DNA of 9,138 nucleotides from Candidatus Heimdallarchaeota archaeon (GTDB lineage: Archaea; Asgardarchaeota; Heimdallarchaeia; Heimdallarchaeales; Heimdallarchaeaceae). The translations under genes and the position numbers were made by a program. A model generated the notes under the pieces. The model had not been told where the DNA came from, did not search any database, and was given only the letters and a program-made list of their open reading frames with translations. This document shows positions 1-6,249 of this stretch, one piece after another (position 1 is the first letter of the stretch; each line of letters opens with the position of its first letter). The stretch covers positions 1 to 9,138 of the forward strand of contig JAGLOH010000060.1 of NCBI GenBank assembly GCA_023139025.1, read 5' to 3'.

Positions 1-735
1 TTACAGTATCCTCTTGTTTCTCTCAAAGAGTCTCATTCGATTTAATCTGTTGGTGTCATACTGTCCAAGTCCTGAGGTCTCACTTCCAAGGATCTTATCT
101 AGAAAACTAAATGGATCTCCATGGTCTTGCTGTATCAATCTATCAGACCCTCGCTTTATTATTGGTGGATGCATTCCCCCTGCAATAAATGGCACTGCAA
201 CAAAGACAGCATAAGCTAGTCCCCAAAACAAATCATCATGGGTCCCTGATGGATGCTCATATATCATATTGCCAGCTTGGGATTTTTTTACTTGCTGCAA
301 TTCTATTTGTTCTCTAACTGGAGATTGGGAGCTGATCTTTAATTGGCCCGTCTGAAACATGGTCTGAACCGCGTTTACGCATTCAATCTTTCTGTTGTTA
401 GTCATTATTATTGGCTCAAGGGGTAGGGTAATTACATCAAAGAGCTCTATTGCTGCATCCCCAACCCCAGTTCTGTCAAATCCAATCACACTCATTGGCT
501 TTGAATCGTAAATTTTGTGCAAGTCTTTGGCAACTTGTCCATAGTTTACATGCGGCCAAACCATGAATGCCTCCTCAATTAGAATATCATCCTTGACCAT
601 TAGAACCTCGAGTGCTGAGTGGTCTGTTCTTTTTGCCAGGTCAAGACCGCCAAATCGCATTTCTGGAAATTCATTGATTCTCTCCCGAGGCAACCGAGGC
701 TCATCAGATACACCATGTTTTGATTGCATTGACAT
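1..735 (-). CDS. Terminase large subunit, nuclease domain only (truncated viral/proviral gene)
   Basis: This matches the C-terminal RNase H-fold nuclease domain (Terminase_6C type) of the viral DNA-packaging motor, which cuts concatemeric DNA at a prohead. Visible family blocks are GLDLAKRTD (residues 30-38, acidic D32), IGFDRTGVGD (84-93, D87) and HDDLFWGLAYA (166-176, D167/D168), so the metal-binding acidic triad appears intact. At 244 aa it is about half of a normal terminase (roughly 450-600 aa), and the N-terminal Walker A/B ATPase is absent; the DNA where it should lie encodes an unrelated surface protein. The stop codon is at bases 1-3, so the 3' end is complete. ATGs occur at codons 1 and 3, with no SD sequence. 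GC is about 42% by hand count and CGG, CGA and GGG codons are used, unlike the neighbours. I infer a fragment of a virus or provirus gene or a chimeric contig end, rather than a working motor. The domain call is firm; function is doubtful. Confidence 0.8.
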   Translation of the reverse strand: MSMQSKHGVSDEPRLPRERINEFPEMRFGGLDLAKRTDHSALEVLMVKDDILIEEAFMVWPHVNYGQVAKDLHKIYDSKPMSVIGFDRTGVGDAAIELFDVITLPLEPIIMTNNRKIECVNAVQTMFQTGQLKISSQSPVREQIELQQVKKSQAGNMIYEHPSGTHDDLFWGLAYAVFVAVPFIAGGMHPPIIKRGSDRLIQQDHGDPFSFLDKILGSETSGLGQYDTNRLNRMRLFERNKRIL

Positions 736-792
736 TAATCTTTGAGGTCAACTAACTTTGATATTGATTATACATAGTATGATTAACTTCCG
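736..792. other. Junction between terminase fragment and truncated surface gene
   Basis: These 57 bp separate a gene that has lost its 5' half (the terminase) from one that appears to have lost its 3' end (the beta-rich surface protein). Both lie on the minus strand. Reading the surface-protein frame past its stop into this gap gives no plausible beta-domain continuation and reaches another stop within about 15 codons. Base composition rises from mid-30s to about 42% GC across it. An imperfect direct repeat TGATTA (765-770 and 780-785) is too short to call an attachment site. I see no tRNA, integrase or insertion-sequence end here. Confidence 0.55.
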
Positions 793-797
793 TTAAT
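782..797 (-). repeat. Inverted repeat with GGAA loop at the stop codon of the surface gene
   Basis: On the minus strand, ATTAAC-GGAA-GTTAAT forms a perfect 6-bp stem closed by a GNRA-type tetraloop, and the TAA stop of the 401-aa gene lies in the 5' arm. No T-run follows, so it does not look like an intrinsic terminator. It could be a weak 3' hairpin or a chance structure at the junction. Confidence 0.35.
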
Positions 798-1998
798 AAT
801 AAATAACAGTAATATTTTCTCCATTTGCTGAACCTGAACTAGAAGATAGATTCGCTTGGATTTCTATTGTGTCTCCAATTTGAATCTCTATAGCTGTTTT
901 AGTTAAACCTGTACCTGTAACATAATAGGCATCAACTATAGCAGATTCTTCTGTATTTCTAGATAAAGAAGCAGTCAACAACTCCGAAGAAAGAAATGTT
1001 GTAGAACCTAGTTTTACAAAGAAACTAAAAGGTAATTGAGTTATGTCATAATCAAGAGAATAAATTACAGTATCGGTTCCAATTGAAGGTGATGTTCCAC
1101 TATAAATATGTTGATTGGAAGCAAACACTGCAGTACCACTATCATCAGAAGTACTGTAAGTTACCCAATTGACATCATAATCAAGATTTGATCCTGTAAC
1201 ATCAACAACTGTACCATTATCATAAAATATCTGAGTTGTGAAAGAATACGTGGCATTAGGATTACTAACTACTGCATTAACATCAAATTCTAGTTGTCCA
1301 TAGAATTCAACGGTTACATTTCCAGGACTTCCTTCTACCCAATCAGGACTTGTTCCGCCCCTATACCAGGTTAATAATGTAATATCGCCTACTTTTGAAA
1401 ATGGATCAATAGTTGAGTTTGAAGTATCTAAATCAATATTAAATATTCCTCCAGCACCACTTACTCCTGAACCCACCTCAAATTGAGGATTACCATCATA
1501 AAGTGCTTTGTTAGCTTCATATGTAGCTCTTGTTATATTATAGTAAAGATATACAGTTTCACCTACCCAAAAATCACCAGGCAGGGCTGTCCCGAGTACT
1601 CCAGTAACAGTGAATGTTTCACCTCTGAAAAATTGATCACTAGGAATAGGATTAGTAATTGTCTTTATTGTACCTAAATCAGGATCAAATGGATTGGATT
1701 CCTTTAGTTTTATGTCTAAAATTTGTGCATAAGGTTGTCTTGCATTGATAGATGTTTCGGAGGATTCTGTTTCAGAATCAGATATATCAGAACGAATAGG
1801 TGGAGTAAACTTGAATTCATTCCTTGCTAGATTAAAAGGAAATTGAGATTGAAAAGCTGAAGAATTAGGAGTAACGGAAGTATTTTCTTCATTCTGTTTA
1901 CTTATCATAACTTCACTATAAACTGGAATAATCAAACTACTAGTTATTGCTACTAGAAAAATGACAGTTAGTATTTGATATGTCCTTCTTCTATTCAT
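793..1998 (-). CDS. Exported beta-rich (Ig-like) surface protein, probably truncated at its C-terminus
   Basis: No specific family is recognised. Residues 1-5 are basic (MNRRR), followed by a hydrophobic segment at about 7-28, so it is a signal peptide or N-terminal anchor. A low-complexity Ser/Glu-rich linker (about 30-90) follows. The rest is alternating beta-strand patterning with at least two Ig/carboxypeptidase-regulatory-like units (about 121-235 and 236-348) and the first strands of a third (about 366-401). Nine N-x-S/T sequons suggest a glycosylated ectodomain. It ends abruptly in ENITVIYY, in the middle of what looks like a beta-strand, right at the composition junction, and has no C-terminal anchor; I infer truncation. 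The ATG follows the preceding gene's TGA by one base (TGA-A-ATG), so translation is probably coupled; the nearest SD-like AGGAT is 13 nt upstream. The partner gene suggests a cell-surface role. Confidence 0.65.
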   Translation of the reverse strand: MNRRRTYQILTVIFLVAITSSLIIPVYSEVMISKQNEENTSVTPNSSAFQSQFPFNLARNEFKFTPPIRSDISDSETESSETSINARQPYAQILDIKLKESNPFDPDLGTIKTITNPIPSDQFFRGETFTVTGVLGTALPGDFWVGETVYLYYNITRATYEANKALYDGNPQFEVGSGVSGAGGIFNIDLDTSNSTIDPFSKVGDITLLTWYRGGTSPDWVEGSPGNVTVEFYGQLEFDVNAVVSNPNATYSFTTQIFYDNGTVVDVTGSNLDYDVNWVTYSTSDDSGTAVFASNQHIYSGTSPSIGTDTVIYSLDYDITQLPFSFFVKLGSTTFLSSELLTASLSRNTEESAIVDAYYVTGTGLTKTAIEIQIGDTIEIQANLSSSSGSANGENITVIYY

Positions 1999-1999
1999 T

Positions 2000-4900
2000 T
2001 CAGTGTTTCACATCCTTAGTATAAAATATAGTAAAATAGTTAATTTCTGACAGATATTCATTATTTCTACCACTAAGCATACCCGATATACCAATGTCAG
2101 TAATGCTGTATGTCATTAAGACTTGAGAAGATATTGAAGATTTTATGTTCGTCAAAGCATAACTCATATGAGCTGGTGGAAAAGCGATAGTTATCGATGC
2201 AGATATATTCCACGTGTCTAGATAGAATACTACCAGTCTATAGAAACCTGGTCCGTAATGTGTAACATCCACATTAAGAGTTATATTATAAAAACCATCT
2301 AAATCACTTGGTCCTAAGCTTAAATCATTGGCACCATATAGTACCCCAAGATCTCTTTCAACAACTAAATCAGCTCTCAATGTTGTTGTATCAGTTATAT
2401 TAGCTGCATCGTAGACTGATTGTCTTACAAGCCATACTTCGACATTTTCCCCTATTAATGGGCTTGGTAATCCACCAGGAGGTTTTTGATATAGATAAAT
2501 ATCAACATCAGGAGCAAAGATATCTCCGTCCACTCCTTGATTATGGTAATAATCACTTGAATCTACAGTTGAATATTTACCATCGAAATAAAGTATCTGT
2601 GTATAGGTATAGTTCTGCCCGTAACTAGCTACAAGATAATAAATATCACCTACAGGTACAGGAGGAGTTAAGGTTGAGAAAATATTTGTTGATCCTTGCA
2701 TTGTATAAACAGATGAATTACCTGCTGGATCAGTAAATTCAGTTCCTAACACTCTCAAAGTTGCTGGATCCAGTGTTCCAAGAAGTAAATCAGTTTTCTC
2801 ATTTTCATCTAAAATATAGTATGTAACTAACCTACCATCTAAGGGAGTCGTATGTGCTGGATCTTCGAAAAGTTCAGTTGATATCTGATATTGCACTCCT
2901 TTTTGTATTAAATAGTAAATTTGTAATCCAGCCGGAGGTGGAGATGGATCTAGCCCCACATCAATTGTACTGTTAATACTAATAATTGACAGATACCCCG
3001 TTGGTATTACAACAAAACCAGTATAATTCGTTGAAAGTAACGTCACGTAAGCTAATAAAACATAAGCCGTTCCTCCAGGATTACTAGGATTGTAAACATT
3101 ATACGATAAAGGATCCCATTCCGTGTAAAGTTCTGCTACTCCTCCTACCACTGATATAGCTGTACCTAGATTGTTTGCTACTGATAATAATCCTGCAGGA
3201 TTTGTTGAATATGTTTGTAATTGAACTACTGTTACTGTAGCAAAATTAACTGTAGCCCCTTCTACAAAGCCTGTTTCATCACTGACTGTTGCTCTAAGAG
3301 TATAATTTTTAGCATAATCGGTAAGATAAACATCTTCTCCACCTATGTCTTGCCTGGTAACGGGAAGATACATAGCTGGTTCTCCCAACATTTCAATGCT
3401 TACATTGAATGAAGAGTATAGAGTGTTTTCACAATAATACATTGAACTTGTATCTAAATCAACATAAGGCCCCATTTGGAACTGACCCCATTTGTAGGTG
3501 GGTCCACCAACACCATCGTCTATTGGGAGAAGAGCTTCAACCCAAGCATAAATATTGTCAGACAATGAAAGGGTTCTAACTGTAGCAGTTCCATCTCCAA
3601 TTGCAAAACCAATAACAGGACGACTTGGAATGTTATTTAATCTTAAAGTCATAATGGCCAAAGCTATATATGCAGAAGCTGAAGTATCTGAACCTTCCAG
3701 AAGAAGTTCAGCTCTATCTCGACCATTGTTATCATCATTATCAGCTGTAGGCATTCCATAATCAGATAATATCTTTTCTAGAATGTATGTTGTTTGCTGG
3801 TACATTGTATGACCATTTGTTATTCCATATTCTGTAGCATTTGCTGCATATTCTGCTACCCTAGGAGAGATAGCCTCATAATTCAAAGGTTTCTGAAGGA
3901 AACGAGCGAAGGTTGAATTATACCAGCTCGTATGAAGATAAGTATAATCATCATAATTTGTTGAATCCGAAATAATGTCTGAAATGTTGTCATCACTGAC
4001 GAAATAAGGTTGATAATTAAACTCTCCAATGAATCCTATTTGATTGGTTGTTGCTTTCAAAGACAACATGTCATTTAGATTATATTTGACATCAGCTGTT
4101 CCTTCTACAGCACACACAGTACCATTTTCATCAACTAAGTTATCTGTCCAGTTTAAATCATTTGTTAAGAATGGTTCATTATAATTATTACTCCAAGTGG
4201 ATATTAATTGTGTAAGCAGAGCTGTTTGAACACTATAAACCAATTGAGTTACATCTAATTGTTGATAGCTACTTGGAGGGTCTGAATGTACAGCTGGGTC
4301 ATTATTTTCAGCTGTTAAATCAAATCTAGTTTCGCCACTCGTCTCAATAAAATCCCACGAGCTCGCTTGATAATTATCCCTAACATCCCACCGATAGAGA
4401 TAGTTCCCTAATGTACCAGAAAGAGCTTCTACTTGTGCTATTTCATCTATATCGAGATCTGGGTCTATATCCATATTATCAAGAAGATCTAGTATACCAT
4501 CTATGAAAAATGGTGCTTCTCCTGTAAAAAGTGAATCAAACCATGAGGGATTGGTGTCCATTGGTGTGATTTCACCAGGAGGTAAATCACGATATTTTCC
4601 AATCATATTAAAATAAGGAGTAAAGAAAGAAACTAATAATGAACCTATGATAAAACCTACAACCATTATCCTTTTCACACTATGTCTTGTGCGTATTTTT
4701 GGGAAAGAAAATGATTTTGCTTCAAAAGCCAACAGGACTAAAAATACCTCTAGTATTAAAACAACGGGTACAATGTACTTCAGAAATAGATCGGGCAATG
4801 GAATAGGAATAAATTCATTAAAATAACTGTTAATAATCGTTACAACTAAAAGCCCAAGAAATAGAATAGAAAAAGCTATGTTCCAAGCAGTTATACCTCT

Positions 4901-5041
4901 TGGCATCATTGCAGCGACGGGTAGTTTGGTACTTCCTTTTTTCATCTTTTTATATTTAGGAACTACAGCAGGTTTTGTCTTTAGTTTAGCCCCCTCTTTA
5001 AACCGCTTTGTGCTTTTAGCCGAATCTTCGCTTTCTGACAT
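2000..5041 (-). CDS. Membrane-anchored transglutaminase-like protein, apparently catalytically inactive, with beta-domain ectodomain
   Basis: This 1013-aa protein has a Lys-rich cytoplasmic tail (1-50), three membrane helices (about 53-71, 88-107, 124-143) and a large ectodomain. Residues about 213-232 (YLYRWDVRDNY then SSW) resemble the Y-x-R-x-x-x-x-D-x-Y-x-x-x-x-W block preceding TgpA/DUF3488-type transglutaminase domains. The transglutaminase core spans about 410-530: RLNNIPSRPVIGF (467-479) matches R-x-x-x-IPxR-x-x-x-GF and YAWVEALLP (498-506) matches HAWVE. By alignment the catalytic Cys is A455, the His is Y498 and the Asp falls at Q522/M523, so the triad is gone. An EF-hand-like acidic loop (D434, D436, N438, D442, E445) precedes it. 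Residues about 560-1013 are repeated Ig-like units with many sequons. Only two ectodomain Cys occur (C310, C537), possibly a disulfide. Such proteins usually follow MoxR and DUF58 genes; here thyX intervenes. The start has SD GAGGA 7 nt upstream. Likely a binding or scaffold protein. Confidence 0.72.
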   Translation of the reverse strand: MSESEDSAKSTKRFKEGAKLKTKPAVVPKYKKMKKGSTKLPVAAMMPRGITAWNIAFSILFLGLLVVTIINSYFNEFIPIPLPDLFLKYIVPVVLILEVFLVLLAFEAKSFSFPKIRTRHSVKRIMVVGFIIGSLLVSFFTPYFNMIGKYRDLPPGEITPMDTNPSWFDSLFTGEAPFFIDGILDLLDNMDIDPDLDIDEIAQVEALSGTLGNYLYRWDVRDNYQASSWDFIETSGETRFDLTAENNDPAVHSDPPSSYQQLDVTQLVYSVQTALLTQLISTWSNNYNEPFLTNDLNWTDNLVDENGTVCAVEGTADVKYNLNDMLSLKATTNQIGFIGEFNYQPYFVSDDNISDIISDSTNYDDYTYLHTSWYNSTFARFLQKPLNYEAISPRVAEYAANATEYGITNGHTMYQQTTYILEKILSDYGMPTADNDDNNGRDRAELLLEGSDTSASAYIALAIMTLRLNNIPSRPVIGFAIGDGTATVRTLSLSDNIYAWVEALLPIDDGVGGPTYKWGQFQMGPYVDLDTSSMYYCENTLYSSFNVSIEMLGEPAMYLPVTRQDIGGEDVYLTDYAKNYTLRATVSDETGFVEGATVNFATVTVVQLQTYSTNPAGLLSVANNLGTAISVVGGVAELYTEWDPLSYNVYNPSNPGGTAYVLLAYVTLLSTNYTGFVVIPTGYLSIISINSTIDVGLDPSPPPAGLQIYYLIQKGVQYQISTELFEDPAHTTPLDGRLVTYYILDENEKTDLLLGTLDPATLRVLGTEFTDPAGNSSVYTMQGSTNIFSTLTPPVPVGDIYYLVASYGQNYTYTQILYFDGKYSTVDSSDYYHNQGVDGDIFAPDVDIYLYQKPPGGLPSPLIGENVEVWLVRQSVYDAANITDTTTLRADLVVERDLGVLYGANDLSLGPSDLDGFYNITLNVDVTHYGPGFYRLVVFYLDTWNISASITIAFPPAHMSYALTNIKSSISSQVLMTYSITDIGISGMLSGRNNEYLSEINYFTIFYTKDVKH

Positions 5042-5047
5042 CTTCTT

Positions 5048-5052
5048 TCCTC
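5048..5052 (-). promoter_or_regulatory. Shine-Dalgarno site of the transglutaminase-like gene
   Basis: GAGGA on the minus strand lies about 6-7 nt before the ATG at 5041. It supports that start and shows that SD-led initiation is used by at least some genes here. Confidence 0.55.
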
Positions 5053-5128
5053 GGGATTATCAAGTATCAAGAGTACCGATGGTTACCCTAATGACTCTAT
5101 ACTCCTACTTTATTCAAAAACTTTTTGC

Positions 5129-5137
5129 GATATAAAT
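5129..5137 (-). promoter_or_regulatory. TATA-like box for the transglutaminase-like operon
   Basis: Minus-strand TTTATATC within TATTTATATC is close to the archaeal TATA consensus (TTTATATA-like). With initiation about 25 nt downstream, the leader would be roughly 65 nt and end in the GAGGA SD site. It would drive the two-gene unit reading left. Prediction by pattern only. Confidence 0.4.
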
Positions 5138-5283
5138 ACTTGCAAATTGGCCATCAGCTTCGAGAAAACTAGAAGTGTTAAAATTCGTCCTTTTAGACTT
5201 TGGGGAAGAAATTTACACATTTAGTTTAAATATTAACATGCCAGAATAGGTTTTTTGTGCTAATATATGATTTTGCCTATAAT

Positions 5284-5305
5284 ATTACTGAAGTAATGTA
5301 TTACT
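5284..5305. repeat. Three alternating copies of ATTACT with 2-bp spacers
   Basis: The sequence reads ATTACT-GA-AGTAAT-GT-ATTACT, with the element forward, reversed and forward at an 8-bp period. This forms two overlapping dyads, and the outer copies each extend to GAAGT (12 of 13 bases matching). It lies in the divergent spacer about 150 bp from either predicted transcript start. Arrangement of this sort suits a DNA-binding protein site, but no regulator is recognised. Confidence 0.4.
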
Positions 5306-5406
5306 CGAAGTTTGAAACAAATCTGAAAAAAACAATCTTGTGTTAATGAATAAGCTACAAATTCAATCAATAAAGAGATGTAAAATCAACAAAACAAATT
5401 GTGAAG

Positions 5407-5421
5407 GAATGTCATACATTC
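5407..5421. repeat. Inverted repeat upstream of the thyX TATA box
   Basis: GAATGT-CAT-ACATTC has perfect 6-bp arms and a 3-bp spacer, and ends just before the TTAAAATATAA box. Position immediately upstream of the presumed TBP/TFB site suits an activator or repressor site; short arms in AT-rich DNA make chance possible. Confidence 0.3.
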
Positions 5422-5422
5422 A

Positions 5423-5433
5423 TTAAAATATAA
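5423..5433 (+). promoter_or_regulatory. TATA-like box for thyX
   Basis: TTAAAATATAA is the best TATA-like stretch upstream of thyX. Initiation about 25 nt downstream would fall near 5450-5457, inside or beside the 16-bp palindrome and close to an ATG at 5451. That leaves a leader of about 30-40 nt before the thyX start. Prediction by pattern only. Confidence 0.4.
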
Positions 5434-5437
5434 CTCA

Positions 5438-5453
5438 CATTTATCGATAAATG
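5438..5453. promoter_or_regulatory. Perfect 16-bp palindrome, candidate operator of thyX
   Basis: CATTTATCGATAAATG is identical to its reverse complement over all 16 bases. It lies between the TATA-like box and the thyX start, overlapping the predicted transcription start, where a bound repressor would block initiation. A perfect palindrome this long is uncommon in about 440 bp even in AT-rich DNA. The binding protein is unknown. Confidence 0.45.
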
Positions 5454-5495
5454 GTGAACATTTCTCATATTGAGAACATCGTTATTTGGAAGTGA
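5451..5495 (+). CDS. Possible 14-codon leader ORF overlapping the thyX start
   Basis: ATG at 5451 opens a frame encoding MVNISHIENIVIWK and ending in TGA at 5493-5495. That stop overlaps an in-frame GTG start of thyX (5492-5494) as GTGA, the usual geometry of translational coupling. No SD precedes the ATG, but the predicted transcription start is close enough for leaderless translation. So short an ORF can easily arise by chance; this is a hypothesis resting on the overlap alone. Confidence 0.2.
   Translation: MVNISHIENIVIWK
5462..5476. repeat. Inverted repeat just before thyX
   Basis: TTCTCA-TAT-TGAGAA has perfect 6-bp arms and a 3-base centre, flanked by direct copies of GAACAT (5456-5461 and 5474-5479). 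In mRNA it could form a small hairpin ending 10-15 nt before the thyX start codon; as DNA it could be a second operator. Confidence 0.35.
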
Positions 5496-6181
5496 TCTCC
5501 ATCAAAGTAAAACTGATCTCCTACCCAAAAGAAACTGATTTAATTGCTAAAATGGCTGCAGCAATCTGTTATTCAGGTGGTCATGATTACGAAGAAATAA
5601 GAAAAGATGCTGAGAGTAAACCTGCAAAATACCTTAGTAAAATAGTTAAGAATGGTCATTTATCTATTCTCGAACATAATATCTATGTTTTCTATATTTC
5701 TGGTATAAGTAGAGTAGCGAGTCATCAACTAGTCAGAAAACGTATTGCTAGTTATTCCCAACAATCACAAAGATATGTTGATGCAAAAAATTTCAGAGCT
5801 GTAATTCCTGATACGATTGAAAAATCACAATTCCTAGAACAGTATAGCAAGAAACTTGAGGAATGCAGCAATTTGTATCAACAGATGGTAGATGGGGGTA
5901 TTCCGAAAGAAGACGCAAGATTCATTTTACCAGGTGCAACAACAACACAATTGATGGTTTCCATGAACGCACACGCTCTAGTCGACTTTTTTGTTCAGAG
6001 ATTATGCGTGCTTAGCCAGTGGGAGATCAGACAACTAGCTGTAGCAATGTTGGAAGAAGCTCAGAAAGTTTCTCCTTTGATATTCAAGGATTTAGGTGCA
6101 TATTGTGACTTTTACGGCTATTGTCCAGAAAATGATAAATCATGTGGAAGAATTAAAACTTTGAAAGAGCTACTAAAATAA
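5486..6181 (+). CDS. thyX: Flavin-dependent thymidylate synthase ThyX
   Basis: ThyX methylates dUMP to dTMP in the cytosol using methylene-tetrahydrofolate, FAD and NADPH, the alternative to ThyA. Family blocks seen are HLSILEH (58-64), the signature region with R84-K85-R86 and S94 (RHRX7S motif with Lys in place of His), SQRYV (94-98), ARFILPGATTTQL (144-156), NAHALVDFF (161-169) and QWEIRQLA (178-185), including the dUMP-contacting Arg position R182. The Cys-containing tail (C207, C213, C220) matches archaeal members. Length of 231 aa is normal. The start is not ATG: TTG at 5486 is the longest; GTG at 5492 (MISIKVKLISY) fits the family's short N-terminus equally well, and an in-frame TGA at 5471-5473 rules out anything further upstream. 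No clear SD. It lies inverted between two blocks of a MoxR/transglutaminase module, with no other nucleotide-metabolism gene nearby. Confidence 0.95.
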   Translation: MEVISIKVKLISYPKETDLIAKMAAAICYSGGHDYEEIRKDAESKPAKYLSKIVKNGHLSILEHNIYVFYISGISRVASHQLVRKRIASYSQQSQRYVDAKNFRAVIPDTIEKSQFLEQYSKKLEECSNLYQQMVDGGIPKEDARFILPGATTTQLMVSMNAHALVDFFVQRLCVLSQWEIRQLAVAMLEEAQKVSPLIFKDLGAYCDFYGYCPENDKSCGRIKTLKELLK

Positions 6182-6203
6182 GGATAAGTGAGCATTCGAA
6201 TTT

Positions 6204-6248
6204 TGCTTCTTTAGCTTAGAATCATATTGTATACAATAAATAGAAGCA
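6204..6248. terminator. Nested dyad in the convergent gap, candidate bidirectional terminator
   Basis: The 68-bp gap between convergent thyX and the 268-aa membrane gene holds outer arms TGCTTCT (6204-6210) and AGAAGCA (6242-6248) enclosing a perfect 14-bp palindrome TATTGTATACAATA (6225-6238). T-rich stretches just after the thyX stop (6201-6212) could themselves terminate archaeal RNA polymerase. Convergent position favours a terminator; a protein-binding site is also possible. Confidence 0.35.
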
Positions 6249-6249
6249 G

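Larger units (their letters stand above)
5042..5485. other. Divergent intergenic region between transglutaminase-like gene and thyX
   Basis: This 444-bp spacer is very AT-rich and contains no convincing gene; the longest candidate small ORF outside the leader ORF is 26 codons and looks random. It must hold the promoters of both divergent transcripts. Besides the two TATA-like boxes it carries a three-copy ATTACT array (5284-5305) and three dyads clustered in the last 80 bp before thyX (5407-5421, 5438-5453, 5462-5476). I see no tRNA, riboswitch-like conserved structure or repeat array. Confidence 0.6.

Noticed and set aside
1..735. RuvC-like resolvase or transposase instead of terminase
   Set aside because: All share the RNase H fold, but the GLDLAKRTD, GFDRTGVGD and HDDLFWGLAYA blocks together fit the terminase nuclease; no transposon ends or DNA-binding domain are seen.
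736..792. Provirus attachment site at the junction
   Set aside because: No tRNA gene, no integrase and only a 6-bp direct repeat; too little to support an att site.
793..5041. The 1013-aa and 401-aa genes as one gene split by a frameshift
   Set aside because: The downstream protein begins with its own basic N-terminus and signal-like hydrophobic segment, and the TGA-A-ATG spacing matches another clear gene boundary at 7056-7060.
4878..5135. Plus-strand 85-codon frame over the start of the transglutaminase-like gene, and similar plus-strand frames opposite other minus-strand genes
   Set aside because: These are antisense shadows of well-supported genes, with biased composition and no recognisable domains or initiation signals.
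5346..5426. 26-codon ATG frame in the divergent spacer (starts MNKLQIQSIK)
   Set aside because: Lys/Asn/Ile-rich as expected from random AT-rich DNA, without SD, and runs across the dyad and TATA-like box of thyX.
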